In this document: piece by piece, positions 25,728-34,516 of the stretch
Layout: the number at the start of each line of letters is the position of its first letter
Numbering within the stretch: the stretch's first letter is position 1
Assembly (NCBI GenBank): GCA_030426265.1
Contig: JAUHYP010000019.1
Location: 1 to 56,852 of the forward strand
Direction: 5' to 3'
Source: Gammaproteobacteria bacterium
GTDB taxonomy: Bacteria; Pseudomonadota; Gammaproteobacteria; Xanthomonadales; SZUA-36
DNA: 56,852 bases
Notes under the pieces: model-generated
What the model saw: the letters and a program-made list of their open reading frames with translations, nothing else
Told to the model about the DNA's origin: nothing
Databases searched by the model: none
Program-made: the position numbers and the translations under genes

Positions 25728-27706
25728 GTCCGGCATTCGAACTGCAGCTGGGGTCGCTGGGCTGGGCCCCGACGCTCCCCGCCCTGGTGGCGCTCGTCCT
25801 GCTCGCGGTGGTCGTGCTCCTGGCCACTCTTCGGGCCTGGCGACGCCTGGGGGATGAACCTGCCGCGCGTCGCTGGGGCGTCGCGGCCCTGAACGGCGCA
25901 GCGTTCCTGGCCATGGCCGCCCTTCTGGCGCCGCCCACCCTGGAGCGCGATCGCGATGCGACCGTGCAGCTTGTGACGCAGGGCGCCATTCCGGGCGCCG
26001 ATGACTCACTCACGCGCGAGGATTTCGTGCTCGGTGCAGCCACCGGCGTCGAATGGCCCGATCTGCAGGCATTGCAGACGGCCGGGCAGTTGACGCTGCG
26101 GCGCCCGGACCTGGGCTCCGTGGACGTGCTCGGCCACGGCCTCCCGCCGGAAGCCTGGGCCGCTCTGCCGGCCGACCTGGGTGTCACCTTCGATCCCCCG
26201 CCGCTCGAGGGACTGGTGCGGCCCCGATGGACACGCGTGCTGGTTCCCGGCGAAGCGCTGGTGGTGAGCGGCGAGGTCCGACTCCAGGCGGCGGGAATGG
26301 AAGCGCGCCAGGGAAAACGCGTCGAATTGCGCCTGGTGGATCCCGCGGGAGTCACCGTCTCGTCCACCTTCGCCAGAGATGGCGATGCGTTCAGCCTGCA
26401 GGCCGTGCCCCGAGCCCCGGGCGCATTGGAATACCGCCTGCAGATGGTGGAAGACGACGCGGTGCTGGCGAACGAACCCGTGGCGACCTTCGTGCAGGCC
26501 GGCGCCGGCGCGCGGTTGCTGGTCCTTCAGTCGGCGCCCTCCTTCGAGACCCGCCAGCTGGCCGCCTGGGCCACGGACCGCGGCCACCCCCTGGTGGCAC
26601 GCAGCCAGGTCAGCCGCGACCGCGACCTCGTCCAGGGCATCAACCTTCCCGAGGACGCCGGTACGGACCTGGCGCCCGCCCTGCTGGAGGCCACGGACCT
26701 CGCCGTCGTGGACGGCCGCCGCTGGGCGGAAATGGACACCGGCGCACGCCAGCAGATACTGGACGCCGTGCGCGGTGGCCTCGGGCTGATGCTGCTGGCG
26801 GATGAGCCGCTGGCCGCCTGGCTGGACGATCCTCCGAACGCCGGGCTGGCCGGCGCCCGCCTCGAACCGACGCCGCGGCCCGACCCGGTCTGGCTGGCCT
26901 GGCCGGGCGCCACGCCCGAACGCCCCCTGCCCCTGGCGCCCTACCGGCTCGTGCCCGCTTCAGCGCAACCACTGACTCGCGGCGAAAGTGGCGAGTGGAT
27001 CGAGACCTGGCAGTCCCTGGGTTCGGGACGGATCGCCGTAAGCCTGCTGAGGGAACGCCACCGCTGGGCCACCGCCGGGGAGCGTTCGGACTTCAGCCGC
27101 TACTGGACCCGGGCGCTGCAGGAACTCGCGCGGCCCGCTGAGCGCCCTCGCTGGGCGTCGCCCGGCGAAGCCGGACTGGCCCGCGCCGGCACGCGCCTGA
27201 TGCTGTGCGCGCAGCTTCCGGGAGGATCGGCCGGAGTTTCCGGGGCGATCCAGACCACCCCGGTGTTCCTTCGCATCACGCGTCGCGCCGGCTCCACCGC
27301 GACGGCGGCAGGCCCTGCGCCGGACGCTCAACCGGGTCCGATCGCCGACCCCGATTCGGAATCCGAACCCGCCCGGGCCGTCACCCTGCTCCCCCACGAC
27401 TGGGGCGTACCCCTGGCCTGCGGCCACGCCTGGCCGTCGGCGCCGGGCTGGCATCGCCTGGAACTGCTCGGGGCGGAGGATGCGGTGCTCGATGGCATCG
27501 ACCTGCGGGTTTTCGCGTCCGGGGAGTGGCAAACCGCCGAGTTCGAGCGGCGCCAGGCGGCCACCCGTTCACGCGTGACGGAACGGACGGCGCCGGCCGT
27601 CGACCGGCGCGTCGGACAGCCGGTATCGCCCTGGTGGGCCTGGGGGGTGTTGTTGCTGGCCGGCGGCGCTTTGTGGGCGGAACGCCGCTTGTTCGAACTG
27701 GCCTGA
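25724..27706 (+). CDS. Large membrane protein, last gene of the MoxR operon
   Basis: 660 residues; family not firmly recognised. Two N-terminal membrane segments (about 17-35 and 47-66), a long periplasmic region and a C-terminal segment (about 632-650) ending ERRLFELA. A central block with LLVLQSAPSFETRQLAAWATDRGH, followed by ATDLAVVDGRRW and GLGLMLLADEPLAAW, resembles the glutamine-amidotransferase-like domain of large BatA-associated membrane proteins, without a visible catalytic Cys nucleophile. The topology parallels the BatA-like protein upstream. Coupled to the previous gene by ATGA. Probably a structural component. Confidence 0.7.
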   Translation: MSPAFELQLGSLGWAPTLPALVALVLLAVVVLLATLRAWRRLGDEPAARRWGVAALNGAAFLAMAALLAPPTLERDRDATVQLVTQGAIPGADDSLTREDFVLGAATGVEWPDLQALQTAGQLTLRRPDLGSVDVLGHGLPPEAWAALPADLGVTFDPPPLEGLVRPRWTRVLVPGEALVVSGEVRLQAAGMEARQGKRVELRLVDPAGVTVSSTFARDGDAFSLQAVPRAPGALEYRLQMVEDDAVLANEPVATFVQAGAGARLLVLQSAPSFETRQLAAWATDRGHPLVARSQVSRDRDLVQGINLPEDAGTDLAPALLEATDLAVVDGRRWAEMDTGARQQILDAVRGGLGLMLLADEPLAAWLDDPPNAGLAGARLEPTPRPDPVWLAWPGATPERPLPLAPYRLVPASAQPLTRGESGEWIETWQSLGSGRIAVSLLRERHRWATAGERSDFSRYWTRALQELARPAERPRWASPGEAGLARAGTRLMLCAQLPGGSAGVSGAIQTTPVFLRITRRAGSTATAAGPAPDAQPGPIADPDSESEPARAVTLLPHDWGVPLACGHAWPSAPGWHRLELLGAEDAVLDGIDLRVFASGEWQTAEFERRQAATRSRVTERTAPAVDRRVGQPVSPWWAWGVLLLAGGALWAERRLFELA

Positions 27707-27707
27707 A

Positions 27708-28109
27708 TCAGCGACCGATGGGTGAGGTCGCCCGGGGGGTGTATTCCTTCGCTTCGGCTTCCGTGAGCTCGATGACCTTCAGCGACCAGCTGGCGAAGGA
27801 TGCATCGACACGGAAGTAGAAATGCCCGCTCTTGTCGAACAGGCGCACGCCGTTGCCGGGGTACTTCGTCATCAGCACCCGACCCTCGTGGGTGCCCAGC
27901 CCGGCGGCCTCGAGGGACACATCCACGGCGGATTCGTAAGCGCCGTCCGTGGTCACCCGCCACTCCAGGATCCACGGCGCTTTCACTTCGAATTCGGGGG
28001 TGTTGCGGCTCATGCTGCCGCGGTATTCGCCGACCACCTTCTCCGCGGACGCGGCGAGAGGAAACAGCGCGAATGCCAGCGCCAGGACGATGCGAATGGG
28101 TCGATTCAT
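27708..28109 (-). CDS. Small secreted protein of unknown function
   Basis: 133 residues. Clear Sec signal MNRPIRIVLALAFALFPLAASA with cleavage near residue 22; the mature part is beta-rich (WILEWRVTTDGAYESAVDVSL, VRLFDKSGHFYFRVDAS) and ends in a charged tail. I do not recognise the family. ATG 28109 is selected because it starts the signal peptide; an upstream ATG at 28178 would add a low-complexity lead. Convergent with the MoxR operon, with a single base between stops. It may be co-transcribed with the two small TM proteins upstream. Confidence 0.72.
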   Translation of the reverse strand: MNRPIRIVLALAFALFPLAASAEKVVGEYRGSMSRNTPEFEVKAPWILEWRVTTDGAYESAVDVSLEAAGLGTHEGRVLMTKYPGNGVRLFDKSGHFYFRVDASFASWSLKVIELTEAEAKEYTPRATSPIGR

Positions 28110-28178
28110 GCGGCGCTCACAGGGTCTTTGCGAAGGGTTCGGTGGACCGGGCGATCCGGCAATGCCGCCCGCAGACAA

Positions 28179-28448
28179 TCAGGGGGCGTTGGGGTGGCAG
28201 TTGTCGTCACTGCGGGGCGCGCCCTCGGCCGGACAGCGACCGGGGTTCGCAGGCTGGGCTTCCGCCAGGGGGCGGACCGGCTCGGCGTCCTGTGCCTGGT
28301 CACGGGCGATGATCGTCCCACGCACCTTGTCTTCGGGCACGTCGAAGGACGCCAACTCCTTCCAGAAGGGTTTGAAGCTGGTATAGACGAGGGCTGCGAC
28401 AGCGCCGAGAACGACCGTCCAGCTGACGACACGAATAATGTTTTCCAC
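28179..28448 (-). CDS. Small single-pass membrane protein
   Basis: 89 residues from a GTG start preceded by CGGAAC. One membrane segment at about 5-22 (IIRVVSWTVVLGAVAALVY), then a hydrophilic tail with several Pro and two Cys (Cys72, Cys84). The N-terminus closely resembles that of the next upstream gene (IVSWIVVLGAILWLLYT), so the two share a membrane module. Orientation of the tail is not certain. Function unknown. Confidence 0.6.
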   Translation of the reverse strand: MENIIRVVSWTVVLGAVAALVYTSFKPFWKELASFDVPEDKVRGTIIARDQAQDAEPVRPLAEAQPANPGRCPAEGAPRSDDNCHPNAP

Positions 28449-28520
28449 GAGTTCCGGATGGGTACAACTTCGCCGACTGCCAGTGTAGGCCCGCGGCTGT
28501 CGACGGGCCTGTCCCTAAAG

Positions 28521-29282
28521 TCATGGTTCGACGCTTTCCATCAGCGGCAGCATGCGCTCGGGCAGCGGCTCGAACACCAGCGTGGGATTGGCTTCCCGCA
28601 ATTCCGGGGTCAGTTCCAGCCGAATCACGCCGTCGGCCCCGGTCTGCAGCACGGCCGCGCCCTCGCCTTCACCGGCGCGGACCACGCCCACCACGCCCGG
28701 CGGATACTCGAACAGCAGCCCGACCACGTCGCGCACCGGCCCGGGATTCACCTTCTGCAGGGCCTCCAGGGCCAGGTCCATCTGCTCGACGCTTTCCCAG
28801 AGCCAGGCGTACTCGACCTGCGGCCCGGGCAGGGCGCGGAGGATGAAGGTCACCTGCAGGTCCAGGGTGCCGGGAGGCTGGTTGGTGCGCAGGGTGTAGC
28901 CGGCATCGCGCCATTCCGGCTCCAGGGGCAGGTCGACCTCGCCGTACTGGCGCACGGGGAAATGATGCGTCTGTTCGTCGTCATCCAGGCTGAGCAGGAT
29001 GTCTTCCGGAGCCACGTCGGGCCGTCGGGAGTTCAGGATGATGACGGCCTCCAGGCGGTCCAGGTCTTCCACGACCCGGGTGGCCTCGAGCATCGGGTAG
29101 ACGCGGGCATAGGGCAGCTGCGCCGTCGGAGCGCCGGCGTCCTGTGCGCCGGGAGACAGGGTGCCGACCACGGCCTCCGCGGGAATTTCCGGCAGCGACT
29201 GTTCCGCGAGGCGCGGCCCCAACTGTGTGTAGAGCAGCCACAGAATGGCGCCCAGCACCACGATCCAGCTGACGATCCGCAT
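28521..29282 (-). CDS. Membrane-anchored protein of unknown function
   Basis: 253 residues. One N-terminal anchor (residues 3-20) of the same type as in the gene at 28179-28448, then a soluble region of about 230 residues with alternating strands and helices (for example LDRLEAVIILNSRRPDV and EYAWLWESVEQMDLALEAL). A good GGAGGGCAGGAAGC site precedes ATG 29282. Not recognised as a family with known function. A dyad AGGCCCG/CGGGCCT (28487-28510) follows the stop and could terminate or attenuate transcription into the smaller paralogue. Confidence 0.68.
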   Translation of the reverse strand: MRIVSWIVVLGAILWLLYTQLGPRLAEQSLPEIPAEAVVGTLSPGAQDAGAPTAQLPYARVYPMLEATRVVEDLDRLEAVIILNSRRPDVAPEDILLSLDDDEQTHHFPVRQYGEVDLPLEPEWRDAGYTLRTNQPPGTLDLQVTFILRALPGPQVEYAWLWESVEQMDLALEALQKVNPGPVRDVVGLLFEYPPGVVGVVRAGEGEGAAVLQTGADGVIRLELTPELREANPTLVFEPLPERMLPLMESVEP

Positions 29283-29421
29283 GCTTCCTGCCCTCCTTCG
29301 CCTGAAGGCTTCCTTTTTTCCTGTCTACATTATGAGTACAACCCGCATGAACGCAGGTTGAACCCCTTGTCTCAATTGCCCCTGACAGGCGCCTGGGACC
29401 CAAGCACGGCCTGGCGCCCGT

Positions 29422-30360
29422 TCAGGCTTCCGCCTTCGGCGCCGGCGCCAGCTCGCAGGCAATCTCCGCGGCGAGCCGCGCGTTGGCCTCCATGAGCGCC
29501 CGGTTCGTGGCGAGGCTCTCGCCGCCGGTGGCGCGGGTGACCTCCGCCAGAAGGAAGGGGGTCACATCCTTGCCGGTCACGCCTTCACGTTCGGCCGTGG
29601 CCAGCGCCGCGGCAATGTGCGCCTCCACCGCCTTGGCGGGCAGGGCCAGCGCCTCGGGCACCGGATTGCACACCAGCACCGCCGCCGACAGCCCCAGGGC
29701 GCGTTGGGCTTCGAGCACCCGCGCGACGGCCCGGGGTGAATCCGCCTCGGCATCCACGCCGAATCCGCTGTCGCGCGACCAGAACGCCGGCAGGGTGTTC
29801 GTACCGTAGCCCAACACGGGCACTCCGTGGGTTTCCAGCCACTCCAGGGTCAGCCCCAGGTCGAGGATGGCCTTGGGCCCGGCGCAGACCACCGCCAGCG
29901 GTGTACGCGCCAGGGCCGGCAGGTCGGCGGAGACGTCCATGCTGCGCTCCGCGCCGCGGTGCACGCCCCCAATGCCGCCGGTGGCGAACACGCGGATGCC
30001 CGCCGCGTGGGCGATGTGCAGCGTGGCCGCGACGGTGGTCCCCCCGCACTGCCGGGCCACGGCGACCAGGGCGAGGTCGTGCAGGCTGCACTTGCGGGCG
30101 GTCCCGGCCTCCGTGGCCAGGCGCTCGAGTTCATGTCCCTGGACCCCGACCTTGATGCGCCCGTCGATGACCGCGATGGTGGCCGGCGTGGCGCCCGCGT
30201 CGCGCACGACCTGTTCGGCCCGGCGGGCGGTTTCCAGGTTGTCGGGATGCGGCATGCCGTGGGTGATGATGGTGGACTCCAGGGCCACCACGGGCAGTCC
30301 CTGGGCCAGGGCCTCCTTCACCGCGGACCCGAACTCAAGCCGCGAGCGGTCGACGATCAC
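29422..30360 (-). CDS. psuG: Pseudouridine-5'-phosphate glycosidase
   Basis: 312 residues, full length. Reversibly splits pseudouridine 5'-phosphate to uracil and ribose 5-phosphate for RNA salvage. Family motifs are all present: VVALESTIITHGMPHPDN with the catalytic Glu, ATPATIAVIDGRIKVG, KCSLHDLALV (Lys that forms the sugar imine lies in this region), GGTTVAATLHIAHAAGIRVFATGGIGGVHRGAE, and GYGTNTLPAFW. The partner kinase PsuK, usually adjacent, is not in this window. The start is GTG, overlapping the DUF3429 stop (GTGA). Confidence 0.95.
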   Translation of the reverse strand: MIVDRSRLEFGSAVKEALAQGLPVVALESTIITHGMPHPDNLETARRAEQVVRDAGATPATIAVIDGRIKVGVQGHELERLATEAGTARKCSLHDLALVAVARQCGGTTVAATLHIAHAAGIRVFATGGIGGVHRGAERSMDVSADLPALARTPLAVVCAGPKAILDLGLTLEWLETHGVPVLGYGTNTLPAFWSRDSGFGVDAEADSPRAVARVLEAQRALGLSAAVLVCNPVPEALALPAKAVEAHIAAALATAEREGVTGKDVTPFLLAEVTRATGGESLATNRALMEANARLAAEIACELAPAPKAEA

Positions 30361-30806
30361 GCCGGGGTGGGAGCGGGGGTGGGGTCGAATCCGAAGGCGG
30401 CGACGCCCAGGCAGAGCACCACGACGATCGTGAGGGTCACGCGCTGGGAGAAGTACCAGCCCGGCGACAGGCCGGCGCGCTTGAGCAGGTAATCATTGAC
30501 CAGGGCGCCGAGGAAGGCGGCGATCAGCAGCAACAGTCCGAAGAACGGCGGCAGGATCAGGGCCACCCAGGCTGCCGCGAAGGGCCCCAGGCTGGCGAGG
30601 TAGAGCGGATCCTGGACCTTGTTGCGCGTGACCGCCAGGCCCCAGGTGATGCCGCCCAGGAAGGACAGGATCAGGGCGCCGTAACCGATCAGCCCAAGGG
30701 ACACCCAGTCGCGCCATCCTTCCGGCCCCACCAGGGTGAGCGCCGTGAACAGGAGGAAGGGCGCAAGCCCCAGCAGACCCAGCATCCTGGGGGAAAGCTG
30801 TCTCAT
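30357..30806 (-). CDS. DUF3429 inner-membrane protein
   Basis: 149 residues with about five membrane segments. Recognised by LGLLGLAPFLLF, the LILSFLGGITWGLA motif and the LPPFFGLLLLIAAFLGALVNDY segment typical of DUF3429. Function unknown. It is translationally coupled to psuG; a link to pseudouridine uptake is possible but only from position. Confidence 0.82.
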   Translation of the reverse strand: MRQLSPRMLGLLGLAPFLLFTALTLVGPEGWRDWVSLGLIGYGALILSFLGGITWGLAVTRNKVQDPLYLASLGPFAAAWVALILPPFFGLLLLIAAFLGALVNDYLLKRAGLSPGWYFSQRVTLTIVVVLCLGVAAFGFDPTPAPTPA

Positions 30807-31025
30807 GAGCGATGGGTCCCAGCACGGCTTCCGGCCAACGGTTCGGCGCCGGTTGCGCGCAGCAAAAGCGGCTTCCTGCTGCGAAACCGGGGTTTACCTG
30901 CTAGCTTACGAGTGTCCACCATTGCTTCATCGTAATGATCCGACCCGGGAGACCGCAAGCGTTCCGAACACCACCATGACCCCTCGCCTCTTCCCGAATT
31001 CGCCGCCGTCTTCCACCGGGCCGCG

Positions 31026-31772
31026 GTGCGGCGGGACGCCGTGAAGCGTCGCGCACAGACCCTGTCCACGCCCGAGGGCGGCCTGGACTTCACCATCGTC
31101 CACCGTTCGCGGGTCAAGCGCCGGCTGCATCTGGAACTCGACGATGCCGGCGCCCTGGTCGTCGTGGCGCCGCGGGACTGGCCGGATTTCTATACCCGGC
31201 GCCTGCTGCGGCGCAACCTGGCCCACGTCCATCGCTTCCTGCGCCGCGCCCGAAACCGCCAATGGCCCGCGCTCGACTACGTGTCGGGCGAGCTGCACCT
31301 GGTGGAGGGACGGGAGTTTCCGCTGCGCGTGATCGAGGAACAGCGCCGCGGCGCCCGTGTGCGGTTCGCGGACGAAGAACTGGTGGTGCGCCTGGCGCAG
31401 GCATCGCCGGAGCGGGTTCGTGCAGCGTTGCGACGATGGTACCGGGAGCGCGCCGCGCGGCTGTTCAGACAGCGGCTCGACACGATGCGGGCCGGGGTCG
31501 ACTGGGCCCGTGACCGGGACCTGGACCTGCAGCTGCGGCGCATGACCCGCACCTGGGGCACCTGCCGCAGCAATGGGGTCATCCGACTCAACACCCACCT
31601 GGTGAAAGCGCCCGTGGATTGTATCGACTACGTGATTTCGCACGAGCTCTGCCACCTGGAGGAAATGAACCACGGACCGCGGTTCTACGAACTCCAGGAA
31701 CGGCTCTGGCCGCAATGGCGATCGTATCGCCGCCACCTGCGCGACCACGGCGGCCGCTACACCCGGGAGTGA
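31026..31772 (+). CDS. YgjP-type M48-like metallopeptidase (DUF45)
   Basis: 248 residues. Zinc-metallopeptidase fold of the YgjP/WLM group. Signature WGTCRSNGVIRLNTHLVKAP (177-196) followed by H206-E207-x2-H210 (HELCH) and a third ligand candidate H216 in EEMNH. The N-terminal RSRVKRRLHLELDD and PRDWPDFYTRRLL match DUF45. Substrate unknown. Starts at GTG 31026; GTG 31041 is an equally possible start. Monocistronic by position. Confidence 0.88.
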   Translation: MRRDAVKRRAQTLSTPEGGLDFTIVHRSRVKRRLHLELDDAGALVVVAPRDWPDFYTRRLLRRNLAHVHRFLRRARNRQWPALDYVSGELHLVEGREFPLRVIEEQRRGARVRFADEELVVRLAQASPERVRAALRRWYRERAARLFRQRLDTMRAGVDWARDRDLDLQLRRMTRTWGTCRSNGVIRLNTHLVKAPVDCIDYVISHELCHLEEMNHGPRFYELQERLWPQWRSYRRHLRDHGGRYTRE

Positions 31773-31807
31773 GGCCACTGCCCCGGTGTGGCCGTACCCG
31801 CTCATAC

Positions 31808-31824
31808 ATTCATATATAATGAAT
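31808..31824. other. AT-rich perfect dyad
   Basis: ATTCAT-ATATA-ATGAAT, a perfect 6+5+6 palindrome in a strongly AT-rich patch between the YgjP gene and the secreted-protein gene at 31952. It might be an operator, or with the following CTTTT a weak terminator. Confidence 0.35.
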
Positions 31825-31876
31825 CTTTTCCGCGCATTGACCCGCCAACCTTTTCACGGGCCGAGGGTAAATCGTC

Positions 31877-31882
31877 TATAGT
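31877..31882 (+). promoter_or_regulatory. Putative -10 element for the gene at 31952
   Basis: TATAGT within CGTCTATAGTC, about 70 bases before the ATG. A TTCACG lies 18 bases upstream as a weak -35. The same TATAGT hexamer heads two other genes in this window. Confidence 0.35.
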
Positions 31883-31951
31883 CAAGGGCATCGCGGCGGA
31901 CCTGACGTCCACCGGTGTCCGTCGCCAACCACCAGGGGACCCCTGCTCCTT

Positions 31952-32434
31952 ATGAGATCGACAATCCGTGTCCTGGCCGCCGTCGCCTGTGCGTTCGCGG
32001 CCAGCCAGGCCTTGGCAATGGAACGCCAGGTACAAGGCCACCAGGGATCGGATGCCACTGAACCTACGCCCCGGGCGGTGCCTTCCGGCGGTCGCTGGGC
32101 GGCTGCCGTGGACCACCGCGACGAATCCACCGGCCTGCTGATCACCGACCTGGTGTCCGGACAGACCTGGCGGCTGGCGGATTTCGAGGCCATCGGCGTG
32201 CGCAACGCCCACTGGCTGGGCCCCGACAGCCTGGAAGTGGATTTCGAGAACACCGAACTGCTGCTGCAGGTTCGCGCCCCGGTCGGCGACGCCCCACCGA
32301 GTTTTCACCTCGTGACCACCGAATTCAACGTCCAGGGCGTGGGCCGCGTGGACTATTTCAGCCCCCCGCTGGCCGTGCACTACGATGTCAGTCGCCCGAA
32401 GATCGACACCCTGGAACTTTCCGGCGCCAATTAG
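31952..32434 (+). CDS. Secreted protein of unknown function
   Basis: 160 residues. Sec signal MRSTIRVLAAVACAFAASQALA (cleavage near 22). The mature part is beta-rich, with GLLITDLVSGQTWRLADFEAIG and SLEVDFENTELLLQVRAP. I do not recognise a family. It stands alone with its own putative promoter upstream and an AGCC...GGCT dyad with a T-run just after the stop. Confidence 0.68.
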   Translation: MRSTIRVLAAVACAFAASQALAMERQVQGHQGSDATEPTPRAVPSGGRWAAAVDHRDESTGLLITDLVSGQTWRLADFEAIGVRNAHWLGPDSLEVDFENTELLLQVRAPVGDAPPSFHLVTTEFNVQGVGRVDYFSPPLAVHYDVSRPKIDTLELSGAN

Positions 32435-32765
32435 CCTTTTTCACGGCTGTTGGCGGTAGATCGACCCCATTTCCCTGCCCTGAGCGCCTCGAGCGCGCGT
32501 CGTTCACCGCATCGACGCGCCATCCGATCTCATGTGTCACTTATCGGCTGTTCACCGATTTTCTCGTACATTCGATGATAAAACCCGGAATTTAGCCGAT
32601 TATAGAGGACGTATTCGTCCATTCTGGCAGCTCATCCTGCCGCATGAACCCTTATCCGGCGCGGCCGGTTGACGCGCAAGGCGAGCGCCCGCCCTTTTGG
32701 CGGACGTTCGAAGAAGAAAACGCTCTTTTAACGGGCGATGCCTGTCGATTCGGAATGGACGACAC
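32435..32765. other. Non-coding spacer of 331 bases
   Basis: No credible gene. It is AT-richer than its surroundings around 32530-32620 and holds a small hairpin GGACG-TATT-CGTCC (32607-32620) and a larger dyad near 32688-32708 (CGCCCGCC/GGCGGACG with one mismatch) that could end the M20 gene's transcript on the minus strand. A TTAGCCGATTATAG stretch at 32592-32605 loosely recalls the half-units of the repeat array at 34144-34439. Confidence 0.5.
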
Positions 32766-34091
32766 TCAGGGCGCCGGGCCCAGCAACTCCCTCAGGGCAA
32801 TGACCGTGGATTCGACGCCGGCCCGAACGGACGGCTCCGGCTCGATCTTGAAGAAGGGCGAGTGATGGCTGGGCACCGGCGGGCCGCCCATCTCCGCGGC
32901 AAGCAGGTCCTCGGCCGGCGTGCCGCCGACCGCCCAGTACACCGTGGGAATGGTCGGGTCGACGGTGAAGAAAGGGAAGTCCTCCGCGCCCATGCCCTTG
33001 CTCTGCACCAGGCCGACGCGCTCCTCGCCGAAGGCCTCGGTCCAGCGCGCCTTGAGGCGCTGGGCCAGTTCGGGCGTGTTGGAGGTCGGCGGCACGGAGT
33101 CTTCGGAGACGATCACTTCGGGCAGCTTGTCCTCCGGAAGCCCGGCGGCGCGGCCGAGATTCCTGGCAATGCGCTCGATGCCCGTCAGCAGCAGATCACG
33201 GGTTTCCGGACTGGTGTTGCGCACCGTCAACTGAAGGTGGGCGCGGTCGGAGATGATGTTGTGCTTGGTGCCCGAATGAAAGGACCCGACCGTGACCACG
33301 CCGGGATCACGAGGCGGCAGCTCACGGGAGACCAGGGTCTGCAGCGCCATGACGATCTGCGCGCCGAGGACGATCGGGTCCTTGGTGGCGTGCGGCGAAG
33401 CGCCGTGGCCACCGACGCCGTGAATGATGATGTCCACCGAGTCCGCGCCGGCGTAGGGGCTGCCTTCGCTGACGTTGATGAAGCCGGACTCGTTGTACGC
33501 GCTGACGTGAAAGGCGAGGGCGTAATCCGGCTTGCCGAATCGCTCCCAGATGCGGTCGGCGCGCATGGCCTTGGCCCCGGCGCCGGTCTCTTCGGCCGGC
33601 TGCACCACCAGCATCAGGGTGCCGGTCCAGGCGTCGCGGGTTCCGGCCATGTGGCGGGCGGTGCCTACCAGGCTGGTGATGTGCACGTCGTGGCCGCAGG
33701 CATGCATGGTGTACACGGTTTCTCCCGTGATCGGGCTGGCCTGTTGTTTGACCGAGGCGTATTCCAGGCCCGACTGCTCGTGCACGGGCAGTCCGTCCAT
33801 GTCGGCGCGCATCATCACCAGTGGCCCCTCGCCGTTCTCCAGCATGGCCACCAGGCCCGTTCCACCGATGTTCTCGGTGACATCGAATCCGGCTTCGCGC
33901 AACTCCTTCGCCATCCGCGCCGCGGTCTCCGTCTCGACGGTGGACAGCTCGGGCGTGCGATGGAAATGCTCGAACAGGGGTTCGAGGTAACCGTCGTAGT
34001 CGGCTTTGACGCGGGTGGCGAGATCGTCGGCAGCGGCCGCGTTCAGGACGAACAGGCCGGACGCGGCCAGGGCAATCAGGGGTCGGTGCAT
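32766..34091 (-). CDS. M20-family amidohydrolase/peptidase, exported
   Basis: 441 residues. Hydrolyses N-acyl amino acids or related amides (hippurate hydrolase/IAA-amino-acid hydrolase type). Signal peptide MHRPLIALAASGLFVLNAAAA. Di-metal site motifs: MHACGHDVH (C132, H134, H137) and PAEETG (E167-E168); the dimerisation domain has GVGGHGASPHATKDPI, and the last ligand His is in PSHHSPFF near the end. Start ATG 34091 begins the signal peptide; a further in-frame start at 34112 lacks one. Its upstream region is the 45-bp tandem-repeat array. Confidence 0.92.
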   Translation of the reverse strand: MHRPLIALAASGLFVLNAAAADDLATRVKADYDGYLEPLFEHFHRTPELSTVETETAARMAKELREAGFDVTENIGGTGLVAMLENGEGPLVMMRADMDGLPVHEQSGLEYASVKQQASPITGETVYTMHACGHDVHITSLVGTARHMAGTRDAWTGTLMLVVQPAEETGAGAKAMRADRIWERFGKPDYALAFHVSAYNESGFINVSEGSPYAGADSVDIIIHGVGGHGASPHATKDPIVLGAQIVMALQTLVSRELPPRDPGVVTVGSFHSGTKHNIISDRAHLQLTVRNTSPETRDLLLTGIERIARNLGRAAGLPEDKLPEVIVSEDSVPPTSNTPELAQRLKARWTEAFGEERVGLVQSKGMGAEDFPFFTVDPTIPTVYWAVGGTPAEDLLAAEMGGPPVPSHHSPFFKIEPEPSVRAGVESTVIALRELLGPAP

Positions 34092-34143
34092 GAGCGGGAC
34101 CTTCGGCAACAAAGCGCACAGTGTACGTCAGGGGGGTCGGGAA

Positions 34144-34439
34144 TTTGGCTATAGACACTTCGGCAGTTCGGCTATAGCCAAAATTGCTTGTCAAATTAGA
34201 CACTTTGGCGATCCGTCTATAGCCAGTATTGCTCGGCGGCTTAGCCATTTTGGCAAACGGGCTATAGCCAATAATGCGCGGGCGCTTAGCCAGATTGGCA
34301 AATGGGCTATAGCCAGACCTGCACGGATGCTTAGCCATTTTGGCAATCGGTCTATAGCCAATCCTGCGCGCGCACTTAGCCATTCTGGCAAACGGGCTAT
34401 AGACAAGTTGGCAAATCGGCTATAGCCAAACTGGTGAAC
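34144..34439. repeat. 45-bp tandem repeat array with TATAG palindromes
   Basis: Five full 45-base units (34159-34203, 34204-34248, 34249-34293, 34294-34338, 34339-34383) flanked by partial units. Each contains CTATAG, mostly inside the palindrome GGCTATAGCC. The hexamer occurs eight times: 34149, 34172, 34217, 34262, 34307, 34352, 34397 and 34420, so spacing is 23, then five of 45, then 23. Within a unit two similar halves of 22-23 bases alternate, ending CTATAGCCA and CTTAGCCAT. The array is AT-richer than its surroundings and occupies the space between the divergent M20 and rimB-like genes. Confidence 0.92.
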
Positions 34440-34516
34440 GAGCGGCGCAGGCGGGGACTTTCTGCGACACGGGCTTTTGACTAGGATGAGGGCAACCCCG
34501 CACCAGGCCTGACACT

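Noticed and set aside
34144-34439. The tandem array as a CRISPR.
   Set aside because: Units are contiguous, with no unique spacers of constant length between identical repeats, and no cas genes are near.
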